Of a stretch of DNA of 64,000 nucleotides, positions 1 to 13,731 are shown one piece after another (the first letter of the stretch is position 1; each line of letters starts with the position of its first letter). The stretch comes from Epiperipatus broadwayi (taxonomy: Eukaryota > Onychophora > Udeonychophora > Euonychophora > Peripatidae): positions 1,796,001 to 1,860,000 of the forward strand of contig JAQFVV010012545.1 in NCBI GenBank assembly GCA_028023455.1. The letters run 5' to 3'. The translations under genes were made by a program, and so were the position numbers. Under the pieces are notes generated by a model. That model saw only the letters and a program-made list of their open reading frames with translations, had not been told where the DNA came from and ran no database searches.

Positions 1-1379
1 TATGCCAATGAAATGCATTCCAGGTCACTTTAATTCATCTATTCATTTCTTCAGTTTTATATGTTCAGATAATTCCAACTGATTCAAATACAAAAAAAAT
101 TAGCTATTTCTTAGATTTTTTTACCATTAAGCATTATATGTCCTTAGGCCAACTTTATTTTAATTATATTAAAATTTATTTTAAATTCTTTCTTCAAAAT
201 AGTTAGAAGTAATTAAAAGATTTAATTATAAATATGTACTCTGAGGCAATAGTAAATAAATACTAAACTTAGTGGTAAATCTATTGCCTGTATTTCACAC
301 ATTATTATATGAAAATTTGGGTTTTCTTTTGTGTTCAGGTAAGATAGAGCCAGTTGATCATGGAGAAGGTATAACACAGATACATAAAGTAAATTCAACT
401 TTTTTTTATCAATTATTATTGAATGAAAGGTTCCAAAAAATATATAAACAATAGTGTTCAGAATGACAATTTATATTATTTTTATAAAGAGTGAACATCA
501 TGGATACACATCAATTACTATTACAAAATTAGCATAAACTTTAACTATATATATTAAGAAAATAATCTAATCACTGAGACAAAATGTTGAAGCATTAATA
601 TATTATTCAATAGTTTATTTAAAACTTACACGTAATAAAACAAATCTGAACTTAAAAATGGCCCAGCTATTTGTAACTGTCAACTGGGAATGACGTTCAT
701 TTATTAAGTCTAATTAATTTTACATCTGTGGAAAATATATATATATTACTTAATGATTTATCATTTACAACTAACAAATCAAAATTCATATAAGTTTAAA
801 AGCAATCTAATTATAAATTTTAATTTCTGCCAGCTGAAGTGGTTTTTTTTTTTTCAGTTTGAGCAATTATCCATTCACAATCCGAATTATTTTACAAACT
901 CTATTATAATAAACAGTTTAAAATTTGTTAAATTGTTGAAGTGCATTTGATTAACAATCTCCATCTTTCCTATTAACTCCTCCTTTCAATAAAATTACAT
1001 TCAAAAATTATTGTAAACATTTTTGTAGTGTTGTATGACATATATAATTATTATCGTTATTGTCATTATTAAACATTGCAGATCATTTATTTTGAAAAGG
1101 TGGCTAGACTCAATTCAAAATTTTTTTATATATTTTAAAAAACTAATGAAACAGAGAGATAGAAACTGAAACAACAAATGTTAAATTATTAGCAATTATT
1201 TAGTCAATGTAGTAAAAAATAATAATATATAAGTACTTTTTATAAAATACAGTAACCTTTCATCAATATTAATTGAAAAAAATACAGTGATACAGAAAAG
1301 GACTATCACAACAAAGTATAATATAATCATTTTATAACAATTTACTTAATTTTACATATAACTATGATATTAATGAATT
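1..1379. other. AT-rich non-coding DNA
   Basis: No gene, RNA or repeat is recognised here. The stretch has short A/T runs and a small TA microsatellite near 737-750. The two short open frames here (272-454 and 753-950) have low-complexity composition and no family resemblance. It is probably intronic or intergenic. Confidence 0.6.
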
Positions 1380-2000
1380 TTGAATAAATGCTTCTAATAG
1401 ATTTGATGCGTTTTATTTAAAAGATTTGAACTCAGAAATTATGAAATAAGAAAATGATGTAATTGGAATTGTGGAGACTATTAATACAAGATATATATGT
1501 AGAAAAATGGAGAAATTATTGATTTTATTAATCTTAAAAACACATTTTATAAAACAAATCAACTTATTTGGAGATAAAAGTTAAAAAAAAAAAAGTAAAA
1601 AACTTTATAAAATGAATAAGTTTTCAGATTAAATGTTATCTTAAAAAAAGAGATAGAGAGCAAGATGTAAGACAAGGAAATTGATTATCTCCTGTTTAGT
1701 TTTTTTCTTATCTTTTCATATAAGAATGAAATTAGCACATATATAGTAATCAATCTTTTTTAATATTAGATGGTAGGTAGCATAAATGAAAATTGTAGAA
1801 AAATTAAATTGGAAGATAGGTAAAGAGGTTAAAATAAATAACAGTCAATTGAAGGAAAAGTTAGTGACATAGAAACTGTATATGAAAATTATAATAGTAA
1901 GGGGACTTTTATTAAGAAAAAGATTATTTTGCAATCCACTAAACCTTAAATCTAAAAAAAAAAAAAGGTTCATTAAGTGATGAAAGAAATAAAGATAAAT
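1380..2000 (+). pseudogene. Faint non-LTR retrotransposon relic
   Basis: Around 1664-1705 the plus strand reads DVRQGN-stop-LSPV, which resembles the reverse-transcriptase motif (G/D)VRQGxxLSP of non-LTR retrotransposons. The following 200 bases could be decayed RT sequence, but stops are frequent and no catalytic FADD/YADD box is legible. The limits are arbitrary. If real, this is an old dead LINE fragment. Assignment to a clade is not possible, and chance similarity is a serious alternative. Confidence 0.3.
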
Positions 2001-2739
2001 TGGAAGGATAGAATTAGAAATAAATAAGTGCTGATATGAACAAACAATGTAAATATATATTTAAGAAACAGAAAAATATTGTAATGAGACTAAATAAAAA
2101 TGAAGAGAAATAAAAAATATATACTCTTGGTTTTTAATGAATGAGAGCCTAAATATATAAATGAAAAAATGATACTGATGAATTATTTTAAGTAAGAATG
2201 AGTGTCATAATGTTGAAAAAGAAGAGCAAACAATAAAAAAACTTAGAGACGGTACTTTGAAATGATGTATTAAACTTGCTTTTTGAATAATTAATGATAA
2301 TGAGGACAATCTAACTGTCATGCAGTTTTAGAAAGTTAATATTCTCAATGTAAGACAGATTAGAATTAGTGGGTACAATAAACTACTATCCTATTAAAGT
2401 ATTTTCATCAAAACATTAGCAGATACTTGTAAATGAGTATAATCTCTCTAACTCCAGAATACATATTTAAAACAAAAAGAACAAAAAATTATAAAGTAAA
2501 GAAAATAAAAAAGGTTGGAGTTTGAATTGCCATTCTTATAATTAAAGCATGAAAATATGATTTTGCACACAATCCCGGGACTGTTCTGTGCACATATATG
2601 TATATTTATCATAAATAAAGTTTAATAAAATCTTGTATTACATGTAAAGACAGTACATTAAAATTATTATTGATATAAATGTACTCTAGAAAATTAGCAT
2701 AAAGCTGAAAATCAAGATTTGATATTGAGCAAGGTCAAT

Positions 2740-4340
2740 ATCTTTAAATGAGCCCTACTACATATTCTGAACTGCATAAATAGAACCGGATACATTCTAG
2801 CGGTGGAGAACAGCACTTATACAATCGTGTGAGCAGCAATTGTGCAACCTTGTAAGCAGAAAATACAATGTATGCGCTAATCGTTGTAGAAGTCAGTGAA
2901 ATGATTAATGAGTGATATTAGAAATATTAAAATGTCTGTATTGTGACAGTCAGATGATGTATGTTGTTTTAACCCAGTTCGAATACTAGGCAAAATTACC
3001 TCGAGGCCCCCCATATGCGAGATATTAAACCAAGAATACTATGACCTCTGCCCTATTCGTCTAGTCTCGAAGCTATCATGAACCGAACAACACTATCTGA
3101 GACACGCATAGATATTTTCTTACCGAGCCACAAGCTTAGCATCAGCGGGAGACATGGACAGAACCACCTACGGAGCTAAATAGTTAAATGTGCAAAAATA
3201 CTTAGAAATATGTGTTTTGCGTGCCTGGATCATTTAAAAGTAAAACAAAGCATTGAAAGATAACTAGCAAACTCAAGCTTTTTAGTTAAATAAATATCTT
3301 TAATAAATGACATTTGAAATATTATTAATAATTTAATGGCCTTCGCTATTCCCCGAAATTAATGAATAACTAATGAGACAATGAAAACCAGATTAATATG
3401 CTTGGGTCTAAATCTTTCCTTCTCAATTTTATTAAACATTGTCAACTCGAATCTGCTCGATAAAGTGCAATAATAAAAATCTTTTAAAATCATTTAAGAT
3501 GTATATCGCTAAATCTGACATATGTAAGAAGCTAATGGCGGACAAAAGAAGCGTTATCGAGGAGATCAAGTTGGCAAACAAAAAAAAGGAAACTTACTCG
3601 TACTAAATTTTACAAGTATGAATAAAACTGGAAAGGGATTTTTATATGAACAATTAACTAATAAACTTAACCGCAATAGAATTAAAATATTTACACATGG
3701 GAGTAATGAAGAATAGCGAAGGAAAAAGGGTTAAATATCTAGATAGATGATCACATATACATATATCTAACTAGTCTAATAAAAATAGTTACATTATAAA
3801 TATCATTAAACACACATTTCATAAATATTCAAGGAAGCAATTATAAAAAGTATGGACAAAAAGGGTAGCAAAATAAATAGTTCATGAGGAGAGATATGAT
3901 TACCGTCCTTGTTCCTTCTGTTCCATCGACGGGCGTAGCTGTCCGTCTGACGAGATGTGTTTGTCCGGACAAGGAAAGTGGAAATCGGTAGCATGGTTTC
4001 ACAAAAAGTCCTCCAGACATGGCACAGAGTTCAGATGACGATTGAGTAAATACTACGGCATTTTTCTGGTATTGAGGAACCCTCTGCGGTAGACAAAGTT
4101 ATTTATTTGACTAGCCAAGCATGGTAGACTCCATCGAATTCATATAATAAAATCACAACAGGCAACAGCAAAATTTCTAAAATTCTCCACGGAGCAATCT
4201 GACGGCCCGCAAGAATACTCTGAATGAATAATCTTTTCCAAAAGGAAAATCTGAATGACTGATCTTTTCCAAAAGGAAAATCTGAATGAACTTTTTCCAA
4301 AAGGAAACTCTGATTGCCTAATCTCTTGTTCTCCCTTTTA
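2740..4340. other. Less AT-rich patch with CpG, unidentified
   Basis: Base composition shifts visibly towards G+C and CpG between about 2.75 and 4.34 kb compared with both flanks. The patch contains GTCCG/CGGAC inverted words near 3940-3970, a palindrome TGTCCGGACA, and a short tandem array at its right end. It could be an old LTR or another inserted element. I see no paired LTR, target-site duplication or coding frame of a known family. The minus-strand frames at 3806-3994 and 4103-4300 look fortuitous. Confidence 0.35.
4231..4320. repeat. 3 x 30-bp tandem repeat with palindromic core
   Basis: Three head-to-tail 30-bp units lie at 4231-4260, 4261-4290 and 4291-4320. Each contains the palindrome TTTTCCAAAAGGAAA(A) followed by CTGA(A/T)TG. 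The first two units are nearly identical and the third is diverged. Repeated palindromes like this could bind a dimeric protein, but no function can be assigned. Confidence 0.8.
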
Positions 4341-6489
4341 TTTATACCCTCTCTGTCAGCTACCTTCTATTGTTTGTATGATCTGAGATCTTGATAAGCC
4401 TCCCCATGCTCCTTTGTTTCAAAGTAACACCTTCTAAAAATAACTTTTACTTTTTTACTCTAAATTTCTTTCTTTAAACTTTGGGATTTTATTAATTAAA
4501 AAAAGAAAGAGAAGGCCATCTTTAATTTGACTTGAATGGGCTTAACTAATTAAAAATATACATTCTTTTAGAAAATGTTGGTGGGCTTATCTCAAAATCA
4601 AATCATACTAAATATTTGAACAAAAAGTAAAATACATTCTTATTTCTTTTAATAAAATAAGCATTTTATTTCAGCAGAATTTTGCATTAACTCATATATA
4701 TATGCTTGACGTATATATGTGTTTGACTAAACGGTTTTTACAAGTAATATTTTTAACAGCAATTTAATGTTACAATGGAATTTATTTAAAAGAAAATATT
4801 TAAAAGCAAATACAAATTTAATAAACGTAGTTAATTTTAGCTGTAATGCAAAACCCTGCTGATATTGGACTATAAACTTAATTTAGGTTTACAATATTAA
4901 TCAAGTTTATAGGAAGATGTGAAGCATGGATTGGACTTCAGATCCATTGCTTCAGTATGGTAAAACCAAAGTAAGGTACACACAGATAATTGGACTTGTA
5001 TATAATGTTTGTGCTTAGGAACAGTTTATCATGTGGCTAATTACTGGAATTGATTAAAGAAGCTAAAGTCATTCCACTCATTTTATTTTATTATTTTTTT
5101 CATTATCAGCAAATGAATAAACTTGTTTTTATTACTCTAGTTAGTGTTTTGTTTTCATTAAATTATTGTAGATGGACATACAACTGGTAAACAAATATTA
5201 CTCCCTGTATGTAGCAATCCCATAGAGCAGAGAGATGATCAATAGCATGAGAGACTCATGACACCTAGACCGTGTATTAATTTAAATGATTAAAAACGGT
5301 AAAATAACAAAAATTTCTAACATCTTCAAATCTTGCTAAGAGATCGTTGGCAATATTTTCTGTAACATTTACATTGGTGACTCAGACAAACCTTTACAAT
5401 CATCTATATATTGATAATATAAACACTTTTTAAAATTATTAATTTTACTGCTTAAATCTTATGATAAAAATAGAAATAAATATGGGCAGAGATGAATGAA
5501 TTATGAAAATGTATCATGCAGTTTGTTTGTTTTTTGTAAAAAAAAAAACAATCATCCAAAAACAAATTTTGGACATTAGTTTTTGAAATAATAGCATTTT
5601 CAATAAACATGAGTGACAATAATCAATAAATTCTATTATATTAAAAAATAAAATAATAGGAAATAAAAATTTATTTATAGATACAGAATTACTTACTTTT
5701 TAAATCTTTGTTTTATTGCACATATGTGAAATACTTATGTTTTAAAAAGAGCTTTATAAAGGATGTTTTGCATCACTTTATATTCTACAGACATATGATC
5801 AAATATCTAAAATATTTTTTTAAATATGTAATGTTTAATTATAAATAATGAAAATAAATACAAATATAAATATTTTCTAACATATTTAATAAAATCAAAA
5901 ATTATTTTAATTAATTTTTATAGAAATAAGAATACAGCTTAAACAAATAAGGTAAACAAATTACACAGTAAATATTTAAAAAATCCTAATACAGTATAGA
6001 AGGTGATCTCATAGATGAGACAGAGGGACAACTGCCTCAAGTGCCAAATTGAAATAAACACTAAAATGAGACATTACATCTGAACATATATAAATTATAT
6101 CAGTTCTGTTATATGGCACACAATAATATAGTGTGTGTGCACAATATATATATAAAGTTGAAAAGAAAAGTGGAAATTAACACAGACAAAAATTTTGTAG
6201 ATATTTTCTACATTTCTTGGAATAACAATCAGGGATTAAATAATTCTGAATTTAAAATAAAATTTCATTATGAAATAAACATTTAAAAAGATCAAATAAA
6301 TTTTTATTGAATTCTGACTTTGAAATTAAAAAAAACAAGCATGATTTATTTTTGAAATCTTTTAATTAATGCTTGTATACAATTCTCTATCTAAGTAAAA
6401 ACATGTATTTTTGGTAAAATTTCAAAGTTGTTTCAAAGGTAGCTTTTAATCAAATGTGATTTAAAATGATTAGACAGATAAAAACGGTT
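4341..6489. other. AT-rich non-coding DNA
   Basis: No gene or element is recognised. The sequence is AT-rich with A/T homopolymers and a TA-type microsatellite near 4697-4705. Confidence 0.55.
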
Positions 6490-7850
6490 TTAATTAATAT
6501 GTTTTTGTCACCTGTACTCTACTATAAAAGTTGATAAAAAGAGTATAGTTTGGTATTGAAGTAATTAGCTGCAGCAGAAGTAGCTGGCTAGCCGAGTTGG
6601 TGCTTGAGTTAGCTAGAAACGGTCATGAAGGTATAAGGCAATGGTCCAGAAGCAGTCTACTAGTTCTATATGCTGGAGTTTTGATTCACATGAAGCAAGA
6701 CCTAGTTTTAATGGACAACTAGCCAGATAAATGTGGACAAGACATCTTGTTGGCCTGAAGCCCATCAAAGCCTAGAGAGAATGGAGATCACTGCAGACCT
6801 GGACTATACTTATCTCGATGATGACAATCACCAAAACCAAGTTCACTAAGAGAAAGCTTGAAGAAATTGGTATATGTATGCTGTTGTTTATTTATACATG
6901 CAGGGAACCACAGATAAATGTGTGACATGTATATACAGTCAGTTATTTTATTTTAATATTCTTTGGTCTGAAATGACATTTTAAAAATTAGAGATACATA
7001 AAATGATGAAACAAACACAGTAACAGTTTTAGAGCTTATGTTCTCTGAGCTAGATTCAAGCATAACAGTCTGATATATAAAATGGGATATACATTTAGTG
7101 CAGGGGTATTCCAGTATGACCTTGTTCTGGTTTGGTACTTTAAAGCCCATGCACTACATTTTATTTTAGTTTAGTCTTATTAGAAATTAAGTTTATAGTT
7201 GGCCAAGACATTAATGGTACTAAGTGGCCAGATCATTGATGATGATCAGCATATTTTAACACCTCAGCATTAGTTTTTGTGGTTATATATTCAAATGGAT
7301 TAGCACTTAAGTTGGTCCATCCAAATTAAGGTTTACATAATTGCCCAAGTTGGCAAGGGCTCAATAATTAGCCTGGTCTATAGTAAACCCATTTCTAATC
7401 CAGCCACAAGAAGGATTGATTTATTTTATTGTTGATCATCATGATGATGATTATTTCTTTTAAGTATTACTAATACTTACTTATACTTTTTGATAATGCT
7501 GGTTGATATATAGTTAGTTATACTTATAGTTGCTTTGAGGAGTAGCTGGCTGATCTCTCAATGATCTCTGAGATCTCATAATATATAATATTTCTTATAT
7601 ATATATATTCTAATAGATAATCTTACTTGTATATATTGTGATATTGCTCATTACTTTATATCTCATTATTTATATTAAATTATTATATGAAATTGTTGAC
7701 TTGGGGATGATGCAGATTTTTCCATCACCCCAGATACGTCCATCCCAAATCCCCCATCCTGTTACAAAATATATTAATAAATGCATTTATTTTTATGTAA
7801 TACTTTTTTTATTGCAATTTAAAAAGCAAAGTTTTTAAGGTTTGTCTTAG
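6490..7850 (+). repeat. Repeat X, copy 1 (dispersed element with TATA-like box)
   Basis: This block recurs in inverted orientation in the 54.1-58.7 kb region. Shared landmarks include CTATAAAAG (6522-6530), GAGTTTTGATTCACATGAAG, a GATGATGACAATCA stretch near 6817, AAGAGAAAGCTTGAA near 6850, TTATGTTCTCTGAGCTAGATTC near 7035, TTTATAGTTGGCCAAG near 7190, TAGCTGGCTGATCTCTCA near 7543 and CATCACCCCAGAT near 7724. A TATA-like box at the left end suggests an LTR or a promoter-bearing non-autonomous element. No coding frame survives. The right copy is longer, so this copy has lost about 0.6 kb near 6990-7030. The family name is unknown to me. Confidence 0.7.
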
Positions 7851-10322
7851 ACGTCAAAATTGATCTACTAGGCCAATGACCATATGACATTATGTAGGAG
7901 AAAATATGCATATAATTTTAGGATTGCACCAAATATAAACCTATCTAGATTTATATTAATGATTTGGAATTATGAATTGAGTGCTTAGGATTATTATCAT
8001 ATATCTCTAAATTATATAGTAGTGATAATAAAAAAAGTGAATTAAATTCATAATTCTTATCTACAACCATTTTTTCTTAAGATAGGAATATTCTTTAAAA
8101 AATAAATAATAGAAATCTATGCATTTACAATTTTATGATTTTAATCTTCCTTTCTCTAATAATCTTTATAAAAAGGGTTTAAACTTTTTTCTTATCTTTA
8201 TTATCCTACATCTACTTCGCCTTAAATTCTTCTGTTTTGGTTATATTTCTTAAAGTTTCCTTAGTAATATCCATACAGAACAGTCAGCAAAATGAATGAT
8301 GATAGTTAATTATAGTCATATCAACAGCTAAAAATCTTTTCAAACTTGGTTGATGGTGAAAGAAAAAGAGAATGACCAGCACTGAGATATATAATTTAAT
8401 CACAACAATAATGAATGTATTTTAAAACAATATGAAAAATCAAACTAAGGATAAATCACTCTGGAGAAATATTATTCATAACATCAGAAACTGATGCTGA
8501 TTTGATGTCATAATGATGGTGATAATGATGATAATAAAAATAGAGATTTCATCAAAATAAAAATAAAATTATTCATTAAATCAATAGAAGAATCATAAAT
8601 ATATACAGATACTGATGAGATTTTTATTTTATATATATGATGAATCATATATTAGATTCATTGATAAGTACAAAATGATTCTTTTTTTTTTATTCACAAA
8701 CATCTATTCACACACTCAAGTATATATATCTTAATTAAAAGATTTTCACAGACTACAGATATAAATATTGAAATTTCTATGTACCTATATAAACTATATA
8801 TTAATTAACATATTGAGTTAAAACAAATAATTATTCCTTTTAAGTATAGCATTATAAGTAATTAGGCAAAATTTATAAAAATAAAATCTTATATTGTTAA
8901 AGTTAAAAAGTAGAAAGAAGTTTATATAAACCCAGATCCGGTGTAGGTAATTAAAATTAGTCATGTGTTGGTCTTTTTATACAAAATATAATTATGAAAA
9001 AGAGCAGATGTAAGTGGGCAACAAGGGAATGTGGGGGGGGGGGGGACATGGTAATAAAAAAATAAAAATAAAGGTTCTAAATTACAAAAGATTGATCATA
9101 CAATTCAATTACATGTCAGGTGCCTTAGATCCTATTTCTGGAGCTTCAAATTCTCCCAACTTAATGCTTCCCGTCAACCAAAATAAAAATAAAAAGTAAA
9201 TAAATCCCAATAATTCTCAGCCATATATGAGATTTTATCTGGATTCATCTTTGAAAACATAGTTTCAGTTTTACTACTGGATATGTAGTAGGTTGAATTG
9301 TTGTAAATTAGATGTATTGCTCAAAATAATCAATATTAATTAATCCTATATAGTTAACCAACAAAATTAAAGATAACATTTAATATGCATTTGCACATTC
9401 ATTTATATTACCTTGATAATATTATATATATATAAAGAAATCTATTTGAAACTTTTTATAAACATTTGATATAAATATTTTATTCATAATTTAAAATGGG
9501 ATAAATTTCTTCTTTTCATCATTGCACTTCTTATGTACATTATAGTTCATATAATTTAAGTCTTTTTTTTTATTATTATTTTACATTAAAGAAACATAAC
9601 TGGCATAAGAAAAGAGTAAATTGTACTACTAAAAGGCATTAATACTTTAAAAACAAATACAAGATTTTTTTTTTTCTTTTTATGGATAACTTGTAATAAG
9701 ATATATTTCTCAAAGTTCACTCACAATATATTTTGAACTCCACTTTTAAAGTTTAATTAATAGCCAAGCATTGTAAAAAATTATAATTCAAAATTATGCA
9801 AATGACCATTTTCCTTTTTATAAAAATATTACATAATAAGCAATTTATATTACAACTACAGGATAAAACAAGATTTTAAACAATTTATGTTACAGAAAAA
9901 ATATTAACCATTTATCAAATACATATTAGATATTAAAAAATTATTTTTCTGCTGAAATGTGTATCTAATTTTTAAGTAATTTATCTAGATAAAATTTTTA
10001 AATTATATTTAAGATTAATATGAAAATGAAATTAAAGATTTCATTTCATTTTACTTTATTTTAGTTTTTATTTTTAATCTCGGGTTTTTTGTTTTTTTTT
10101 TTTAAAAAAAAAAACAATTATTTTTTTTTATATGCAAAAATAAAAAAAAACTAAATTGCAATATGAAAATATTAAAAATCTTTTTTTTTTTTCAAAATTC
10201 ATTACTAACAGTAAAATTTTAAGTGAGATTTATTTTATTTCAAACAATCACATAAATATTTGCAAAAAATATTGGTGAATCAAAAAGAACTGTGATAAAA
10301 AAAAAGACATAATAATGTGTGT
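7851..10322. other. AT-rich non-coding DNA with G homopolymer
   Basis: No gene is recognised. The stretch includes a 14-base G run near 9032-9045, several long T and A runs, and ATG-trinucleotide-rich sequence near 8500-8660. It ends at the left LTR of the gypsy element. Confidence 0.55.
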
Positions 10323-11004
10323 TGTGTTTGGCTGAATTACAGGTTTCAGACTCAATCCAACAGTAATATCAAAAAAATATAAATACTCACAAAGTTGATA
10401 TGTATAATTTATTGGAACAAATATACATACATGTTTATACCATTAATAAATGCAATTTTGTGCATAACTTAATCAATAATGAGCTGAGCATGCCCGAATG
10501 ACTGAACTCACTTCTAGCTGCTATATTAGCATGCCTTGTGAGTTCTAGTCAAGACTCTTTTGGCTGTACAGGGCAACTTGCCTCGAGTTGGCTGTAGTCA
10601 TAGTAGCTTCCAGTCCTATTGTGGACTTGCCTCACTGCGTAGACATATCGATAATGACTATAGTAGAAACATCTTCGATTTCAATTGAGAGCATGTTCAG
10701 TTGTTCAGATTCGATAGATGTTTCCTCGACTTGCCTCCAAAAAGGCTGACTATTTATTGCTAGATCCCCTATCTTATTGGCAGCAATCAGATTCAGAGAG
10801 CATCATTGCCTAATGGCACGTACTAACCAACGGTAGGATTTATACACGTTTACATATTGGCCATACTTGTTTTACCATTTGGCTATGTTTATATATTGGT
10901 TATCCACATGTTTACACATTAGTTAGCAGCAATGAGTGCTCAATCCAGTTAGATAAGGAAGGAATCTGACTAATCCACTTCTGAAGGCAAGGTCAGATAT
11001 AACA
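10323..11004 (-). repeat. 3' LTR of the outer gypsy element
   Basis: On the plus strand it begins TGTGTTTGGCTGAATT and ends GTCAGATATAACA, so it has TG...CA ends on the coding strand. It aligns along its length with 17357-17973. Shared blocks include CCTTGTGAGTTCTAGTCAAG, AATGAGTGCTCAATC and CCACTTCTGAA. The two LTRs have diverged by many substitutions and indels, and this copy has extra sequence near 10740-10840, so the insertion is old. Confidence 0.85.
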
Positions 11005-11015
11005 TGCCTCCCCCT
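11005..11015 (-). promoter_or_regulatory. Polypurine tract of the outer gypsy element
   Basis: Read on the minus strand this is AGGGGGAGGCA, immediately before the LTR's TGTTATATCTG start. A purine-only stretch at this place primes plus-strand DNA synthesis in LTR retrotransposons. It is independent evidence that the element runs on the minus strand. Confidence 0.75.
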
Positions 11016-11029
11016 GGCATCAAGATGAA

Positions 11030-11360
11030 CTAAACGATGGGTTGTTCACTTGTTGATTTCTCAGGTTTATTGCTGTCCTTGTCTTGTTCATCATTCTTGT
11101 TTGATGGTTTTGTTCCTGGATGTTCGCCTAGGTTGTTGCTGTCTTCGGTTTGGCGGTCATCATTTTCACTTGATGTACTTGTTTCTGTGTGATTAAGTCT
11201 TAATTGGTTTAGGTGGCAATGATGTTGATAGCCATCAACTGTTTGAACTACCGCAGTGTAGAGTTCTATCACTTGTGTAACCACTGTTGGGATCCATTTT
11301 GTGGATCCATAGTACATTCTATATAGCACCCGAATGCCTATTTGTACTTTTATCTTGCTA
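11030..11360 (-). pseudogene. gypsy pol C-terminus (GPY/F-like module), remnant
   Basis: The minus-strand frame of about 99 codons begins LYRMYYGSTKWIPTVV and continues through a stretch ending HCHLNQLRLNH. This is the usual end of gypsy integrase polyproteins: VLVRxY....KWxPGxV, then xxRHxxQLR. The rest is a low-complexity Ser/Asn/Asp/Lys tail before the stop at 11030. Upstream codons (11330-11360) still fit the linker that precedes this module. The catalytic integrase core is missing: sequence jumps from protease remnants to this module, so pol carries a large deletion. No function is expected. Confidence 0.7.
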
Positions 11361-12163
11361 TTTTCAGTTTCTACATATTAGGAATTGGGTTTCAGGGCTG
11401 ACAAGTTAGTTCAGAGATGTCTATTGGTTAGCAGTTTGTCTTTTCATGGGCCAGTGCGGTTCATATGGAGTCTAGACCAGGGCCTTTCAGGTTTAGATCA
11501 TTGAGCTGTTTTGTCTTTTGCTGACATGTGTTGATTCATTTTGCTTAATGTTGTGATCTGGTTTATCATTGTCACTGCAAAGCCTAAGTGACTGAACCAG
11601 CCATAGCTTATAAGTTTCTAAAATCACCTGATGCAAACACCATTAATAGATGTATAGTCTTCTTAGGTATAGTAATTTTAACTAAGTTTGGCCCATCAGT
11701 TTTATTTTACTGCCCTGATAGTCTGAGATTGACTTACTGCTAGAGTGCAGCTTATATGCTTTATTTTTATTAATGATAGCCCAAGTCTTTCTTGAAACTA
11801 TGGACACTACAGCCCGTGTCCAGTTACTTTGTAATTACCAGATCATTAATTCTAATACTATGTATAAATCCAGACTGATCGTTTTTAATATGATTTATTC
11901 AGGCAAAATATTTGTTTTTCTTGTAATTGCTTTGGTTATTTTTTGAAATGAATTCTTCCATTCTCATATCAGCTGTCTGTCTTTTTAATTTCAAACATGC
12001 AACCTTTATATGTCCAACCCACTTGCAAAATGCACGACACATAGCAATGCGGGCATTCTTTATATATGTGCATTTGTTGCATTAGACTATTTGATGCTGA
12101 ATTATCTGAGCTGACTGAGTGTCTGACCGACCCAGTATTATGCTCAATTTTTTGCATATCATA
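11361..12163 (-). pseudogene. gypsy CCHC knuckle and protease remnant
   Basis: Reading on the minus strand from 12163 downwards, a CX3C-X4-H-X4-C knuckle (CRAFCKWVGHIKVAC, about 11990-12035) is followed by basic residues. Then comes an LDTGCSVHS stretch at about 11800-11823, matching the D-T/S-G active site of retropepsin, with a weak flap-like KITIPKKTIHLL stretch near 11640. Frameshifts and stops separate the pieces. The expected RT, RNase H and integrase core after the protease are absent. This half was once continuous with the capsid remnant at 16427-16860: joining across the nested element at CTTAG keeps frame. Confidence 0.6.
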
Positions 12164-12168
12164 CTTAG

Positions 12169-12889
12169 TGATATGTATGTGTATGTTTAAATGTACATAA
12201 ATATATAGGTATAAACTTAATGAGACAATTTAATAAATTTAATAAATTAAAGAATTTTAAAAGACTGATTCTTTTAAAATAGTAAGTAAAAGATTTATAA
12301 CTTTTTAAGATTAGGAAAAGATTATTTTCTAAAAAGTAATAACAGTCTAATTAATGAGGATAGAATACATCATTAATGAAATAAAAACAATTAAAGGAAT
12401 TCAAGTTTAGATTTCCTTCATAAGACAAACTGAAATAATTCTTTAATTAAAATCAGAAATAACTATGTAAATTGTTGTATGGAGCATTGAAATGAAGAAT
12501 CATCTAAGCAAATGGACGAGAGTAGAAAAACAATGAATGCCTCAATATGAATTGGATCAAGAAGTCTTCAATTGATTCTTGGAGCTTCACCTGTGTGTGA
12601 AGGTATATATATATATACTAGAGCAGAACATCTTCCATGGCACAGTGACTTCAAGTGTGGAGAGCTGGCCTCCGAATGTGGGAATTCAGCTAGAACTTTT
12701 ACAGGTTGTACTGATCTACATTTTATTTATGTTTGCCTTTGGGCCTTATTATTTAAATAATCGTATGTATGTAAATAGTTAAAATGCTATTAAAGATCGT
12801 TCGTTAAATTATCTAAATATTAACTGTTTAGTAGTGATTTGTATTCGTGGAAAGTGTACTCTTAGATCAGTTAGACAGCAATTGGCTGA
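12169..12889 (+). repeat. 5' LTR of the nested element
   Basis: It aligns end to end with 15735-16421. Shared blocks include AAAGAATTTTAAAAGACTGA, AAGTAATAACAGT, AATGAAGAATCAT, GATTCTTGGAGCTTCAC and TGGCACAGTGACTTCAAGTG. It ends near GATCAGTTAGACA. No tRNA primer-binding site follows, because integrase-region sequence starts within a few bases. That shows the normal 5' internal part has been lost. The overlapping short frames at 12572-12782 are within the LTR and not genes. Confidence 0.8.
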
Positions 12890-12894
12890 AAGGA

Positions 12895-13731
12895 TAGCTG
12901 AATCAATGACCTAGTTTATGGAACACCCATGAGCAGTTGTCTATATGCAAGGGATGTATTCTAAGGGGTGATCGGGTGCTAATCCCACTAAAGGATAGGA
13001 ACCAAATTCTTAAGTTGTTGCACTGGGACCATCCAGCCATCGTTAGGGAAAAGCATTAGCTTGTAGTTATGTCTGGTAGCCCAATATTAATAATGACCTT
13101 GAAAAATATATTAAGAAATGTAAAAACTGTCAAACATGCGCTAAAGTGTCTCCTGCTAAATTTGCACCATAGCCTAAAGCTGAAAGGCCATGGCAACGGA
13201 TACACAGCAACCACTGTGGCCAATTTAAGGGTTATTTGTTTTTGGTAGTGGTCGATGCATTTTCAGCATGAATCGAATATAAAATAGTCAATAACACCAG
13301 AACAGATGTGACACTTAGAAAATTATATGAGATTTTTGCTCATCACGGCTTTCCAGAAATGCTTGTTTCTGATAATGGGACTGGCTTTATTTCAGCAAAG
13401 TTCGAAGAAGCGATGCAAGAATGGGGGATTAAACACACATCCCCTTACCATCCTCAATCCAACGGAATAGCTGAGAAACCTGTACAAACCTTAAAGTCTC
13501 CCATTAACAAATTGGGGGGAATTAAAATATATGAAATGATGCTCACTGCACTTCCCCATCAACATGCAATCCCTAGTGCCAAATCTGGGAAATCACCGGC
13601 TGAAATGTATTTAGGTAGAAAGTTGCATACAAAATTATCAAAAATTATTGCAAATTGTGGATCAAAATAAACATCAGGCCAGAACCTATAAATTTAATAA
13701 ACTTAAACCACAGGAAACATGTGGCTAAAAA
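12895..13731 (+). pseudogene. gypsy integrase fragment, first copy
   Basis: It holds the integrase zinc-binding region (ILRGD.VLIPL, then HP.I...KH, then a CQTCA-type motif around 13120-13145) and the catalytic core. The HSNHCG block near 13205 corresponds to the first catalytic Asp position and is mutated to Asn. SDNGTGF near 13370 holds the second Asp, and the PYHPQSNGIAEK block near 13443-13480 holds the expected Glu. The longest intact frame is 13308-13670. The copy ends abruptly near 13731, where it jumps to RT/RNase H sequence, and has several stops. It is highly similar to 14580-15560. Confidence 0.8.
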